NCBI GenBank assembly: GCA_020402585.1
Contig: JADBZH010000034.1
Span: 1 to 60,168, forward strand
Source of the DNA: Phenylobacterium sp.
GTDB taxonomy: Bacteria; Pseudomonadota; Alphaproteobacteria; Caulobacterales; Caulobacteraceae
Length of the DNA stretch: 60,168 nucleotides
Reading direction: 5' to 3'
Shown: piece after piece, positions 16,486-28,423 of the stretch
How positions within the stretch are numbered: position 1 is the first letter of the stretch
Layout of the letters: every line of letters starts with the position of its first letter
Notes under the pieces: generated by a model
Databases searched by the model: none
What the model was told of the DNA's origin: nothing
The model's input: the letters and a program-made list of their open reading frames with translations, nothing else
Position numbers and translations under genes: made by a program

Positions 16486-17930
16486 GTCCGGTCCTGCACA
16501 TCGCCGCCAATGAGCTGCGCCTCATGGCCCGGGCGAGGGTCGCCCAGCTGGCCATCGCCCTGGTGGTCATCCTGTCCGCCGTCGCCGCCCTGACCGCCAT
16601 TTCGCAGGGCCGGGAGAGCCAGGAGATCCGGAGCCGTTTCCAGGCGCAGGCGGACCGGGAGTTCGACGGTCAGCCCGCCCGACACCCGCACCGGATGGTG
16701 CATTACGGACACTTCGTCTTCCGACCCCTGCCTGCCCTTGCAGGCTTCGATCCGGGCGTCGACGCCTTCACCGGATCGACCTTGTTCCTCGAGGGCCACA
16801 GGCAGAACAGCGCCAACTTCGGGGATGTCCGGCAGTCCTCCCTGCTGGTCCGGTTCGGCCAGCTGACCCCCGCCTTCGTGATCCAGGCGCTTGGACCCCT
16901 GGTGCTGATCTTCCTCGGCTTCGGCGCCATTGCGCGGGAACGGGACTCGGGCCTTCTGCGGCTGCACTTCACCCAGGGGGTGAGGGCCGGCCAGGTGGTT
17001 CTGGGAAAGGCTGCGGCGCTTTCGGTTGTCGCCGGGCTGATCCTGGCGCCGGCGCTCGGCGCCCTGGCCTGGCTCACCCTGGTCGGCGGCGCAGCGCCTG
17101 TGGCCGCCCTGACGCTGGCGGCGGGCTATGCGGCCTACCTGCTGGTCTGGGTGCTGGCCACCACCTCGATCTCCGCCCTGGCGCCGAGCAGCCGGACCGC
17201 CCTCGCCAGCCTTGTCGCCGCCTGGGCCCTGTCGGCGATCCTCGCCCCCCGGCTGGCGACGGACATCGCCCTCCTGGCGGCGCCCCAGCCAACCCGGCTG
17301 GAGACGGACATCGCCATCCAGCGGGACCTGAAAGAGATCGGCGACAGCCACAATCCCGACGATCCCTACTTCAACGCCTTCCGGGCTTCTGTCCTGAAGA
17401 CCTACGGGGTGGCGCGGGTCGAGGACCTGCCGGTGAACTACCGGGGCCTGATCGCCATGGAGGGAGAGCGGCTGACCTCATCCCTCTTCGAGAGGTACGC
17501 CGAGCGCCAGTTCGCCGACCAGAGGCGCCAGTCCGGGCTCGCCCTCGCCCTGGGGCTGGTCAGCCCGACCCTGGCGGTGCGGAGCCTGTCCATGGCCGCC
17601 TCAGGGACGGACCTGGAGGGTCATCGGCGGTTCCTTCGACAGGCGGAGGCCTACCGTTACGCCATCGTCCAGAGGCTGAACCGCCTCCAGGTGGAGCGCC
17701 TGACCTTCTCAGACGACAGCAAACGCAACAGTGACCCGGAGGCCGGCCGGCGCGTCCGTATCGATCCGGGCGCCTGGCGCCAGACACCCGACTTCATCTA
17801 CCGGCCAGCCTCCACCACCGAAGCCCTGGGGGCTGCGACCCCCGGGCTGCTGCTCCTGGGCGGCTGGCTGGCCCTGGCGGGCGGCCTCGCCTGGGCGGCA
17901 AGCCGCCGGCTGGAAAGGGCGGGGGCATGA
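16482..17930 (+). CDS. ABC-2 type permease with large periplasmic insert (DUF3526-like), first
   Basis: A 482-residue membrane protein. One transmembrane segment (AQLAIALVVILSAVAALTAI) is followed by a ~100-residue polar region rich in His and aromatics (HPHRMVHYGHFVFRP), then helices beginning at FVIQALGPLVLIFLGFG, the ABC-2 permease motif RERDSGLLRLHFTQGVRAGQVVLGK, further helices, a second long soluble loop (about residues 265-440) and a final helix near the C-terminus. This layout matches the DUF3526-type permeases often found beside TonB-dependent receptors. It overlaps both neighbours by 4 bp, so the three genes form one coupled operon. Confidence 0.85.
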   Translation: MSPVLHIAANELRLMARARVAQLAIALVVILSAVAALTAISQGRESQEIRSRFQAQADREFDGQPARHPHRMVHYGHFVFRPLPALAGFDPGVDAFTGSTLFLEGHRQNSANFGDVRQSSLLVRFGQLTPAFVIQALGPLVLIFLGFGAIARERDSGLLRLHFTQGVRAGQVVLGKAAALSVVAGLILAPALGALAWLTLVGGAAPVAALTLAAGYAAYLLVWVLATTSISALAPSSRTALASLVAAWALSAILAPRLATDIALLAAPQPTRLETDIAIQRDLKEIGDSHNPDDPYFNAFRASVLKTYGVARVEDLPVNYRGLIAMEGERLTSSLFERYAERQFADQRRQSGLALALGLVSPTLAVRSLSMAASGTDLEGHRRFLRQAEAYRYAIVQRLNRLQVERLTFSDDSKRNSDPEAGRRVRIDPGAWRQTPDFIYRPASTTEALGAATPGLLLLGGWLALAGGLAWAASRRLERAGA

Positions 17931-19180
17931 GCCGTCTGGGACAGGAGCTGCGGCTCTTCCTGCGCCAGAGGCTGGCGGTCCCGACGCTGGCCCTCCTCGC
18001 CCTCCTGGCCGCCGTCAGCGTCGCCGCCGGGGTTACGGAGATCCGTCGCCAGGCCGAGACCATCGCCCGGATCCAGCCCCTGCAGGCGGCGGAAGAGGCC
18101 GTTGTGGCGGCCTGGGTGTCGCGGGACGGCGACGCGGGAAACGCCGCCTACTACACCTTCCATGCGACCTGGGACCGGCCCTCCGCCCTCGCCTTCGCCG
18201 CCCTCGGGCAGCGCGACGTGGCGCCCTATGTGCTGCGGGTCCGCGCCCTGGCGCTCGAGAGCCAGATCCATGAAGGCGAGACCTACAATGCAGAGCTCGC
18301 CCTGCCGGGGCGTTTCGATTGGGCCTTTGTCCTGACCTTCCTCGCCCCCCTGATCCTCATCGTCCTCCTGCACGACCTGATCTCGGGAGAGCGGGAGGCC
18401 GGGAGGCTCCAGGCCCTGCAGGCGGCGGGCGGGCGGGCGGGGCTCTGGACCCGCCGGGCGGGCCTCAGGGCGGGCCTGGTCTTCGTCGCCGTGGCCGCGC
18501 CCTTCGTCGCTGGCGCCGCAGTGTCCGGGGCGCAGGCCGTCGAGGTCCTGGGGGTGCTGGCTGTGGCCGGCCTCTATCTCCTGTTCTGGACCCTGGTCTG
18601 CCTGGGCGTCGGCGCCCTCGGACGCAGCTCGGTGGCCAACGGCGCCGTCCTGGCGGCGACCTGGGTCGTCCTGACCCTGGTGCTGCCCGCCCTGGCGCAC
18701 ATCGCCATCAACAGCGCCAATCCGGTCCGGCAAGGGGTCGAACTGACCCTCGCCCAGCGCGAGGCCGTCCACGCCGGCTGGGACAAGCCGAAGGACGCCA
18801 CCCTCGCCGCCTTCTTCAAGGTCCATCCGGAATGGCGGGACACGCCGCCGGTCACCTCGGGATTCCACTGGAAGTGGTACTACGCCTTCCAGCACCTCGG
18901 GGACCTGAGCGTCGCCGACCCGGTCCGCGCCTACCGGCGAGGGCTTGAGTCCCGGGACGCCTGGACCGCCCGGGTCGGTCTCGTGCTGCCGGCGGTGGGG
19001 CTCCAGACAACCCTCCACAGGATGGCCGGAACTGACCTCGCGGCCCAGCTCGCCTACCAGGACCGGATCCGGGCCTTCCACGAGCGGCTGCGCCGGTTCT
19101 ACTACCCCTACATCTTCAACGAGACGCCGTTCCGCGAGGGGGACTTTGCCAAAGCCCCCCGCTGGGCGGAAGGCGACTGA
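17927..19180 (+). CDS. ABC-2 type permease (DUF3526-like), second
   Basis: A 417-residue paralogue-like permease with the same layout as its upstream neighbour. The N-terminal helix is VPTLALLALLAAVSVAAG; the first soluble loop includes YYTFHATWDRPSALAF; DLISGEREAGRLQALQAAGGRAGLW is the ABC-2 intracellular motif; several helices follow, then a C-terminal periplasmic loop with WDKPKD and FHWKWYYAFQHLGD and a final helix near LVLPAVGLQTTL. The two permeases probably form a heterodimer with the ATPase. The stop abuts the gyrB stop with no base between, a convergent junction. Confidence 0.85.
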   Translation: MSRLGQELRLFLRQRLAVPTLALLALLAAVSVAAGVTEIRRQAETIARIQPLQAAEEAVVAAWVSRDGDAGNAAYYTFHATWDRPSALAFAALGQRDVAPYVLRVRALALESQIHEGETYNAELALPGRFDWAFVLTFLAPLILIVLLHDLISGEREAGRLQALQAAGGRAGLWTRRAGLRAGLVFVAVAAPFVAGAAVSGAQAVEVLGVLAVAGLYLLFWTLVCLGVGALGRSSVANGAVLAATWVVLTLVLPALAHIAINSANPVRQGVELTLAQREAVHAGWDKPKDATLAAFFKVHPEWRDTPPVTSGFHWKWYYAFQHLGDLSVADPVRAYRRGLESRDAWTARVGLVLPAVGLQTTLHRMAGTDLAAQLAYQDRIRAFHERLRRFYYPYIFNETPFREGDFAKAPRWAEGD

Positions 19181-22755
<3,575 letters not shown>

Positions 22756-22807
22756 GGGCCCAGTCTATAGCCGCTTCGGAACGCCGGGGTGAGGGTCGAT
22801 CGGCGCG

Positions 22808-23926
22808 TCAGACCCGCAGGGGCATGAGCACGTAGCGGACGTCGGGGTCGGTGGGATCCAGCACCAGGGCGGGGTCGTTCGGGCCGCCGAAACGGAACTC
22901 GGCCTGCTCGGCGCTGATCTGGTCCGTCACATCCAGGAGGTAGCGGGCGTTGAAGGACAGTTCGAACGCCTCGCCGTCATAGTCGATCTCCAGCTCCTCG
23001 ACGGCCTGGCCCGCCTCCATGTTGCGGACCGTCAGGGTCAGCCGACCCGCTTCGATCGACATCCGGACCGACCGGCTCTTCTCGGCCGAGATGGTGGCCA
23101 CCCGGTCCACAGCCCGGGCGAAGAGCTTGTTGTCGACCATCATGACCCGGTTGTTGTCCCGGGGGATCACCCGGGCGTAGTCCGGGAAGCTGCCGTCGAT
23201 GACCTTGGAGGTCAGGGCCGCGCCGCCGAAGTCGAAGCGCACCTTCTGGGGGCTGACGGCGAGGTCGACGCTCTCGCCCGCGTCGTCGAGGAGGCGCCGG
23301 GCCTCCCCGATGGTCTTGCGGGGCACGATGACGCCGGGCGCCCCCGCCGAACCTTCAGGCGCGGGCATTTCGGCCAGGGCCAGGCGGTGGCCGTCGGTGG
23401 CGACGGCGCGGAGGCGGGGCAGGCCGCCCTCGGTGACCGTGTGCAGGTAGAGGCCGTTCAGGTAGTAGCGCGTCTCCTCGGTGGAGATGGCGAAACGGGT
23501 CCGGTCGATCAGGCGGATCAGGTCGTTCACGTCCACGCCCACCCGGCCGGAAAGGCCGTCCGAGGACATGACCGGGAAGTCGCCGGCCGGCAGGACGGGC
23601 AGGCTGAACCGCGAGCGGCCGGCGGAGACGGACAGGCGGGGATCCTCGCCGGTCCAGGCCAGGGTCACCTCGGCGCCCTCGGGCAGCTTGCGGACGATCT
23701 CATAGAGGGTGTGGGCCGGGGCCGTGATCTGGCCGGCCTGCTCGACCCGGGCCTCGGCCTCGTCGATGATCTCCATGTCCAGGTCGGTGGCGGAGAAGCT
23801 GAGGCGCCCGCGCTCGGCGGAGAGCAGGACATTGGAGAGGATCGGGATGGTGTTCCGGCGCTCCACCGCGCTCTGGACATGGCCCAGGGCTCTCAGCAGG
23901 GCGGCGCGCTCGATCGTCAGCTTCAT
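22808..23926 (-). CDS. dnaN: DNA polymerase III beta subunit (sliding clamp)
   Basis: A 372-residue clamp with three repeated domains. The N-terminal MKLTIERAALLRALGHVQSAVERRNTIPILSN is the classic opening, RFSLPVLPAGDFP falls in the first/second domain junction, and the C-terminus ends FGGPNDPALVLDPTDPDVRYVLMPLRV, where the MPLRV tail forms part of the partner-binding cleft. It is the first gene of dnaN-recF-gyrB; the 108-bp gap upstream contains two GANTC sites. Confidence 0.97.
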   Translation of the reverse strand: MKLTIERAALLRALGHVQSAVERRNTIPILSNVLLSAERGRLSFSATDLDMEIIDEAEARVEQAGQITAPAHTLYEIVRKLPEGAEVTLAWTGEDPRLSVSAGRSRFSLPVLPAGDFPVMSSDGLSGRVGVDVNDLIRLIDRTRFAISTEETRYYLNGLYLHTVTEGGLPRLRAVATDGHRLALAEMPAPEGSAGAPGVIVPRKTIGEARRLLDDAGESVDLAVSPQKVRFDFGGAALTSKVIDGSFPDYARVIPRDNNRVMMVDNKLFARAVDRVATISAEKSRSVRMSIEAGRLTLTVRNMEAGQAVEELEIDYDGEAFELSFNARYLLDVTDQISAEQAEFRFGGPNDPALVLDPTDPDVRYVLMPLRV

Positions 23927-23968
23927 CTGTCGGGTCCGGTGTGGGCCGGGGACAGGACCGGCCGCGCC

Positions 23969-23992
23969 GAATCCGCCCCGGGAGGTGGACTC
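23969..23992. promoter_or_regulatory. Two GANTC (CcrM) sites upstream of dnaN
   Basis: GAATC at 23969-23973 and GACTC at 23988-23992 lie in the 108-bp gap before dnaN. The second falls inside a CGGGAG-N5-CTCCCG hairpin (23979-23995) that may instead end grpE transcription. In Caulobacterales GANTC adenine methylation by CcrM, read by GcrA, times cell-cycle promoters. Chance occurrence cannot be excluded. Confidence 0.4.
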
Positions 23993-24034
23993 CCGACTTT
24001 AATCATTTGTTGGGCTTGGGAAAGGGGTCCGGCG

Positions 24035-24619
24035 TCAGGCCCGGGTGTCCAGATGAGCGCCCGGCGCCTCGCCCTCCGGGGCCGCGCCTCCCGAGTTGCG
24101 GGAGGCGACCACGACCATGGCCGGACGCACCAGGCGACCCAGCAGCTCATAGCCGGGCTGCAGGCACTGGATCACCGCGCCGGGGGGGAGGTCAGGGCTA
24201 TCCTGTTCCATCATGGCCTGGTGGAGGTGCGGGTCGAACCGGGCGCCCGCCGCGGGGGTGACGGTCTTCAGGCCATTGGACTCGAAGGCGGCGAGAAGGG
24301 CCTTCTGGGTCATCTCGACCCCGACCACGAAGTTGCGGACCCCGGCGTCTTCACCGGACGGCGGGGCGGCGAGGGCGCGCCCGAGGGTGTCGGCGACGCC
24401 GAGGAGGTCCCGGGCGAACTTCTGGATGGCGTAGGCGCGGGCGTCATTGGTCTCGCGCTCGGCGCGCCGCCGCACATTCTCTGCATCTGCGGCGTAGCGG
24501 AGGACCTGTTCCTTCAGGGCCGCGTTCTCGGCCGCCAGGGTCGCCTGGGCGTCGGAATCAGGGTCGCCGGAGGTCGCTGCCTGGGAGGTCTCGTCTGGGG
24601 ACTGGGGATGATCGGACAT
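24035..24619 (-). CDS. grpE: Nucleotide exchange factor GrpE
   Basis: A 194-residue co-chaperone that releases ADP from DnaK. An acidic, low-complexity N-terminus is followed by the long coiled-coil AALKEQVLRYAADAENVRRRAERETNDARAY and FARDLLGVADTLGRAL. The C-terminal beta-domain has FDPHLHQAMMEQDSPDLPPGAVIQCLQPGYELLGRLVRPAMVVVA, the conserved GrpE end. It lies directly downstream of hrcA (67 bp) on the same strand, the usual heat-shock pairing. Confidence 0.96.
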   Translation of the reverse strand: MSDHPQSPDETSQAATSGDPDSDAQATLAAENAALKEQVLRYAADAENVRRRAERETNDARAYAIQKFARDLLGVADTLGRALAAPPSGEDAGVRNFVVGVEMTQKALLAAFESNGLKTVTPAAGARFDPHLHQAMMEQDSPDLPPGAVIQCLQPGYELLGRLVRPAMVVVASRNSGGAAPEGEAPGAHLDTRA

Positions 24620-24686
24620 GTTTCACTCAACCTTGTGGACCCGGACGCCGGGAGCCGGGCGCCGCTCGCCGGGCCAGGGACTGGCT

Positions 24687-25754
24687 TCAGACCCCGGCCA
24701 TCTGTGACAGCACCTTGGCGGTATAGTCCACCAGGGGGATGACCCGGGCGTAGTTCAGCCGCGTCGGGCCGATCACGCCGATGGCGCCCAGCAGCTTCTT
24801 CTGGCCTGACATATAGGGCGCGGCAATCACCGCGGAACCGGAAAGCGAGAAAAGTCGGGTCTCGGCGCCGATGAAGATGCGCACGCCCTGGGCCTCGCGC
24901 ACGCCGTCCAGCAGGCTGATCAGCTGTTCCTTCTGCTCCAGATCGTCGAACAGCATGCGGACGCGCTCGAGGTCCTCGAGGGTCTCGCGGTCGGCCAGCA
25001 GGTTGGCCCGGCCCCGGACGATGAGCGCGCGGTCGCGGCCCTCGCCCCCGCCCCAGACGGCCAGGCCCTCCTCCACGAGGCGGGCTGCAGCGACATCGAG
25101 CTGGCGGCGGGCGAGCTCCAGTTCCAGGCGGATGTCCTGGCCGGCCTCCGCCAGGGTCTTGCCGCGCATCCGGGCGTTGAGGAAATCCGACGCCTCCTGA
25201 AGGGCCGAGGGCGTGACCCCTGCGGCCAGCTGCATGAGGCGGTTCTCCACGACGCCGTCTTCGAAGACCATGACCGCCAGGGCCTGTCCGCCGCCGAGGG
25301 CGACGAACTCGACATGCTTCACGCCGGCCTCGCGCACCGGGGCGACGACGATCCCGGCGCCTCCCGCCAGGCCCGACAAAAGGGCCGAGGCCTCGTTCAG
25401 CATGTCCTCGAAGGAGCGCCCGCGGCCCGCCAGGCGCTGCTCGATCTCCCGGCGGTCGCTGTCGCCCACGTCGCCGACCTCCATCAGGCCGTCGACGAAA
25501 AGGCGCAGGCCGGCATGGGTGGGCAGGCGGCCGGCGCTGATGTGCGGGGCGCCCAGGAGGCCCAGCTCAGTCAGGTCCTGCATGGTGTTGCGGATGGAGG
25601 CGGGCGACAGCTGCACCCCGCCCCGGGACAGGGTGCGCGACCCCACCGGCTCTCCGGTCTGGAGATAGGTCTCGACGACCCGGCGGAAGATGTCGCGGGC
25701 GCGGCTGTCGAGTTCGGCGAGGGAGGGTCCCCCGGGGAAAAACTGGCCGGTCAC
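24687..25754 (-). CDS. hrcA: Heat-inducible transcription repressor HrcA
   Basis: A repressor that binds CIRCE operators. The chosen GTG gives 355 residues, the family norm, with [34 protein letters not shown] as the N-terminal winged helix and [12 protein letters not shown] at the end. The frame is open much further upstream, but that part lies antisense to rph and is not HrcA-like. No CIRCE sequence is present in the gap to rph or before grpE, so its targets (groESL in relatives) lie elsewhere. It is divergent from rph across 115 bp. Confidence 0.94.
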   Translation of the reverse strand: MTGQFFPGGPSLAELDSRARDIFRRVVETYLQTGEPVGSRTLSRGGVQLSPASIRNTMQDLTELGLLGAPHISAGRLPTHAGLRLFVDGLMEVGDVGDSDRREIEQRLAGRGRSFEDMLNEASALLSGLAGGAGIVVAPVREAGVKHVEFVALGGGQALAVMVFEDGVVENRLMQLAAGVTPSALQEASDFLNARMRGKTLAEAGQDIRLELELARRQLDVAAARLVEEGLAVWGGGEGRDRALIVRGRANLLADRETLEDLERVRMLFDDLEQKEQLISLLDGVREAQGVRIFIGAETRLFSLSGSAVIAAPYMSGQKKLLGAIGVIGPTRLNYARVIPLVDYTAKVLSQMAGV

Positions 25755-25869
25755 GGTCTGGCGATCCCTGTTTCCGGTCGGGCATGGACGCAGGCCCTGA
25801 GTTGCAGGATAAGCACCCACCCCGCCGGCGCAAGGCGCCGATCCTCTTCCCCTGAAACGAGCCTTCTCC

Positions 25870-26595
25870 ATGACCGCCAAGCGACCCTTCGACCGCGCCG
25901 CCGACAGCCTGAGGGCCGTGACCCTGGAGACGGGCGTCAACCGGTATGCGGAAGGGTCCTGCCTGGTCGCCTTCGGGCATACCCGGGTCCTGGTGACCGC
26001 CAGCGTCGAGGAGCGCGTCCCGCCCTTCCTGCGTGGGCGCGGCCAGGGCTGGGTGACCGCCGAGTACGGTATGCTGCCCCGCGCCACCCACACCCGCGGT
26101 CGGCGGGAGGCCGCCGAGGGCAAGCAGTCGGGACGGACCCAGGAAATCCAGAGGCTGATCGGCCGGTCCCTTCGGGCGGTGGTGGACATGGCGGCGCTGG
26201 GCGAGCGGCAGATCTCCCTCGACTGCGACGTGATCCAGGCGGACGGCGGCACGCGGACGGCGGCCATCACAGGGGCCTGGGTGGCCCTCAGGCAGGCGAC
26301 CGACATGCTGGTCCGCGAGGGGGTGATCGCCCGCTCGCCCCTGCTGGACCAGGTGGCGGCGGTGTCCTGCGGGGTCTGTCAGGGGGTTCCGGTCCTGGAC
26401 CTCGAATACGAGGAGGACTCCAACGCCGAGGCCGACGCGAACTTCGTGCTGACCGGGGCGGGCGACATTGTCGAGATCCAGGCCACCGGAGAGAAGCGCG
26501 GCTTCACCCGGGCGGAGTTCGAAGCCCTGTTCGGCCTGGCGGAGAAGGGGATTTCAGAGCTCTTCGCCCTTCAGAGGGCGGCTGCGGCGGCCTGA
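25870..26595 (+). CDS. rph: Ribonuclease PH
   Basis: A 241-residue phosphorolytic 3'-5' exoribonuclease that trims tRNA precursors. The FTRCA-type N-terminal part, [37 protein letters not shown] (phosphate-binding Arg residues) and [24 protein letters not shown] are all present. The C-terminus ENEGADANF-like block reads [22 protein letters not shown]. Length is normal. It faces hrcA head to head, an arrangement conserved in Caulobacter-type genomes. Confidence 0.97.
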   Translation: MTAKRPFDRAADSLRAVTLETGVNRYAEGSCLVAFGHTRVLVTASVEERVPPFLRGRGQGWVTAEYGMLPRATHTRGRREAAEGKQSGRTQEIQRLIGRSLRAVVDMAALGERQISLDCDVIQADGGTRTAAITGAWVALRQATDMLVREGVIARSPLLDQVAAVSCGVCQGVPVLDLEYEEDSNAEADANFVLTGAGDIVEIQATGEKRGFTRAEFEALFGLAEKGISELFALQRAAAAA

Positions 26596-26616
26596 GCCGG
26601 ATAGGGGGCGGATAGA

Positions 26617-26651
26617 GGGAACGGGCGACTCCGGAGGGGCCGCCCGTTCCC
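26617..26651. terminator. Hairpin between rph and the convergent 51-residue gene
   Basis: An 11-bp perfect stem, GGGAACGGGCG (26617-26627) with CGCCCGTTCCC (26641-26651), closes a 13-nt loop in the convergent gap. There is no T-run on either side, so it may be a Rho-dependent end, an RNA-stabilising hairpin or a bidirectional pause. Confidence 0.5.
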
Positions 26652-26700
26652 GCGCCGGTCCGCCGTCGGGAGAGACAGCGACGGCCGGCGGATTCCGCGA

Positions 26701-26856
26701 TCAGAAGCGGGCGTTCAGGAGGTGGCGGAAGGCGGCCGGCGAGACTCGTCCGATTTCCTCGGCGAACGGCATCATCAGGCCGTCGAGGAGGGCCTCGAGC
26801 CGGCGCAGGAGGCCTTCGAAGAAGGGGATGTCGCGGATGTCCAGGACATGAGCCAT
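26701..26856 (-). CDS. Small protein, 51 residues, function unknown
   Basis: I do not recognise this protein. It has a good AAGGAG ribosome site before its ATG and G+C-rich third positions like its neighbours. A predicted amphipathic core reads DIPFFEGLLRRLEALLDGLMMPFAEEIG, followed by a basic end FRHLLNARF. There is no signal peptide or full membrane helix. A longer open frame exists upstream, but it runs through a symmetrical, A+T-richer regulatory-looking region. It follows the XRE regulator gene by 121 bp on the same strand. An antitoxin, adaptor or membrane-surface peptide are all possible; none is supported directly. Confidence 0.6.
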   Translation of the reverse strand: MAHVLDIRDIPFFEGLLRRLEALLDGLMMPFAEEIGRVSPAAFRHLLNARF

Positions 26857-26869
26857 GGGAAGCTCCTTG

Positions 26870-26961
26870 TGCAATGCAACAAATGTTGCGGTGCACATAG
26901 TCCCGTGCGCCTGGCCACGCAAGGTCCGCAGGGCGCCTGAGGGGCCCAATTGTTGCATTGC
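26870..26961. promoter_or_regulatory. Repeated TGC/GCA palindromes upstream of the small gene
   Basis: GCAACA-AA-TGTTGC (26876-26889) is a perfect 6-bp-arm palindrome just before the small gene. GCAATGCAACA (26871-26881) recurs inverted as TGTTGCATTGC (26951-26961), and TGCAATGCA (26870-26878) is itself palindromic. The cluster is A+T-richer than its surroundings. It may bind the adjacent XRE protein; the TGC...GCA pattern is also reminiscent of sites for PHA-granule regulators. Both ideas are inference. Confidence 0.5.
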
Positions 26962-26977
26962 GGCGACACCCGTCGGC

Positions 26978-27181
26978 TCAGGGCTCCCAGGTCATGAGGT
27001 CGGCCGGCTGACAGGCGAGCTCGCGGCACAGGGCGTCGAGGGTCGAGAACCTCAGGGCGCGGGCGTCCCCCGCCTTGAGGATGGCCAGGTTGGCTGCGGA
27101 GACCCCCGTCCGGTCGGACAGCTCCTCAAGGGACATCCGGCGCTGGACGAGCAGGCGGTCAAGGTGCAAGCGGACCGGCAT
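26978..27181 (-). CDS. YozG-like XRE-family regulator
   Basis: A 67-residue single-domain Cro/CI-type DNA-binding protein: LDRLLVQRRMSLEELSDRTGVSAANLAILKAGDARALRFSTLDALCRELACQPADLM. This matches the short regulators (COG3655/YozG type) that accompany DUF2975 membrane proteins. Its ATG overlaps the DUF2975 stop by one base (TGATG), so the two are translationally coupled. It probably autoregulates and may control the small gene downstream. Confidence 0.88.
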   Translation of the reverse strand: MPVRLHLDRLLVQRRMSLEELSDRTGVSAANLAILKAGDARALRFSTLDALCRELACQPADLMTWEP

Positions 27182-27720
27182 CAGATGGTCAGCTCCGACT
27201 CCCGGCGAAGCCTCGCGCCCTCCCGGAAGACCTCGGCGAGGACGACCACCACCAGGATGGAGAACCAGGCGGTCAGGGACAGGTTGGGCCGGTCCGGCGC
27301 GGCCTGGGGCGGAAGAAGCGCGCCAAGGGTCCAGACCATGTACCGGACCACCTCCATCCAGGCGAGGCCGCCGGCCACGAGCCTCAGCCGGATGACATTG
27401 TCCGGATGGAAGGGGTCGCCCGCCTTGAGGGTGGCGAAGATCCGCCGGAGGCCGCTGACGATCACCAGGACCCCAATGACGAAAAGGACGGCGGTTCCCA
27501 TCCTGGCCAGGACCACGGCCCAGGCCTGCAGCCGGTCCAGGCCGTCGTAGCGGACCTGCTGGGCGAAGGGCATGTCCGGGTTGAAGGCGGCGAGAACCCC
27601 GTAAAGCAGGCCTGCGGCGAGGATGGCGAGGGTCAAAAGCAGAAAGACCCAGACGACGTCCAGGACCGCCTTCATGAAGCTGGAGAGCGAACCCGGCCCC
27701 AGGGTTCTCATGATCGGCAT
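27181..27720 (-). CDS. DUF2975 membrane protein
   Basis: A 179-residue integral membrane protein with about four helices: [77 protein letters not shown] and [17 protein letters not shown]. Between helices 2 and 3 is the DUF2975 block [23 protein letters not shown], and [17 protein letters not shown] is the typical C-terminal end leading into the coupled regulator gene. ATG codons at 27750 and 27711 are also possible; 27720 was picked for its AGGGG site. DUF2975 proteins are thought to partner the YozG-type regulator, perhaps as a membrane sensor. Confidence 0.85.
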   Translation of the reverse strand: MPIMRTLGPGSLSSFMKAVLDVVWVFLLLTLAILAAGLLYGVLAAFNPDMPFAQQVRYDGLDRLQAWAVVLARMGTAVLFVIGVLVIVSGLRRIFATLKAGDPFHPDNVIRLRLVAGGLAWMEVVRYMVWTLGALLPPQAAPDRPNLSLTAWFSILVVVVLAEVFREGARLRRESELTI

Positions 27721-27823
27721 ATCGGCGCCCCTAGTTCCGTTCCGCCTCATCCGCCCTTATGTCGCGTCCTCCGCAGTTTTCGCGTTAAAATACGGTAATG
27801 GCCCGCCGGCCCGGGAGCGACTC

Positions 27824-28423
27824 ATGGCGATCAGACTTGAGGCCGGGTCCCGGCTGGTGGTGGCGACACACAATCCCGGCAAGGCGCGGGAGCTGGCTGA
27901 GATTCTCGAAGGCCGCTACCGGATCGTCACCGCCGGGGAGCTGGGCCTTTCCGAGCCTGAGGAGACGGAGGCGACCTTCACGGGCAACGCCCTCCTGAAG
28001 GCTCGCGCGGCGGCGGCGGCCAGCGGCCTGCCGGCCCTGGCGGACGATTCCGGCCTGTCCGTTCTGGGACTGGACGGGGCGCCGGGCGTCCTGTCGGCCC
28101 GCTGGGCCGGCCCGGGCAAGGACTTCGCCCCGGCGATGGCGCGGATCGAGCGGGAGCTGACCGGGCGCGGCGTGACCGACAGACGGGCCTTTTTCACCTG
28201 CGCCCTGGCCCTGGCCTGGCCCGACGACCTGGCGGTGGTGGCCGAGGGCCGGATCGATGGCGACCTCGTCTTTCCGCCCCGGGGCGACCGGGGCTTCGGC
28301 TATGACCCCATCTTCCGGGCCGACGGCCACGACCTGACCTTCGGCGAGATGGACCCCGCCGCCAAGGACGCCATGAGCCACCGGGCCCGGGCCTTTGCCC
28401 GCCTGAAGGCGGCTTTGGCTTGA
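27824..28423 (+). CDS. rdgB: Non-canonical purine NTP pyrophosphatase (RdgB/HAM1)
   Basis: A 199-residue house-cleaning enzyme that hydrolyses ITP, dITP and XTP. The N-terminal [17 protein letters not shown], the catalytic block [40 protein letters not shown] and the final [10 protein letters not shown] are all intact. The ATG at 27824 follows GGGAG and starts the protein directly before the fold; the longer frame covers the divergent promoter. Its stop overlaps the TTG start of hemW. Confidence 0.95.
   Translation: MAIRLEAGSRLVVATHNPGKARELAEILEGRYRIVTAGELGLSEPEETEATFTGNALLKARAAAAASGLPALADDSGLSVLGLDGAPGVLSARWAGPGKDFAPAMARIERELTGRGVTDRRAFFTCALALAWPDDLAVVAEGRIDGDLVFPPRGDRGFGYDPIFRADGHDLTFGEMDPAAKDAMSHRARAFARLKAALA

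Noticed and set aside
25755..25869. CIRCE element between hrcA and rph
   Set aside because: No TTAGCACTC-N9-GAGTGCTAA or close variant is present in the gap.
25755..26306. 539-residue version of HrcA
   Set aside because: The extra N-terminal part is antisense to rph; the GTG at 25754 gives normal HrcA length.
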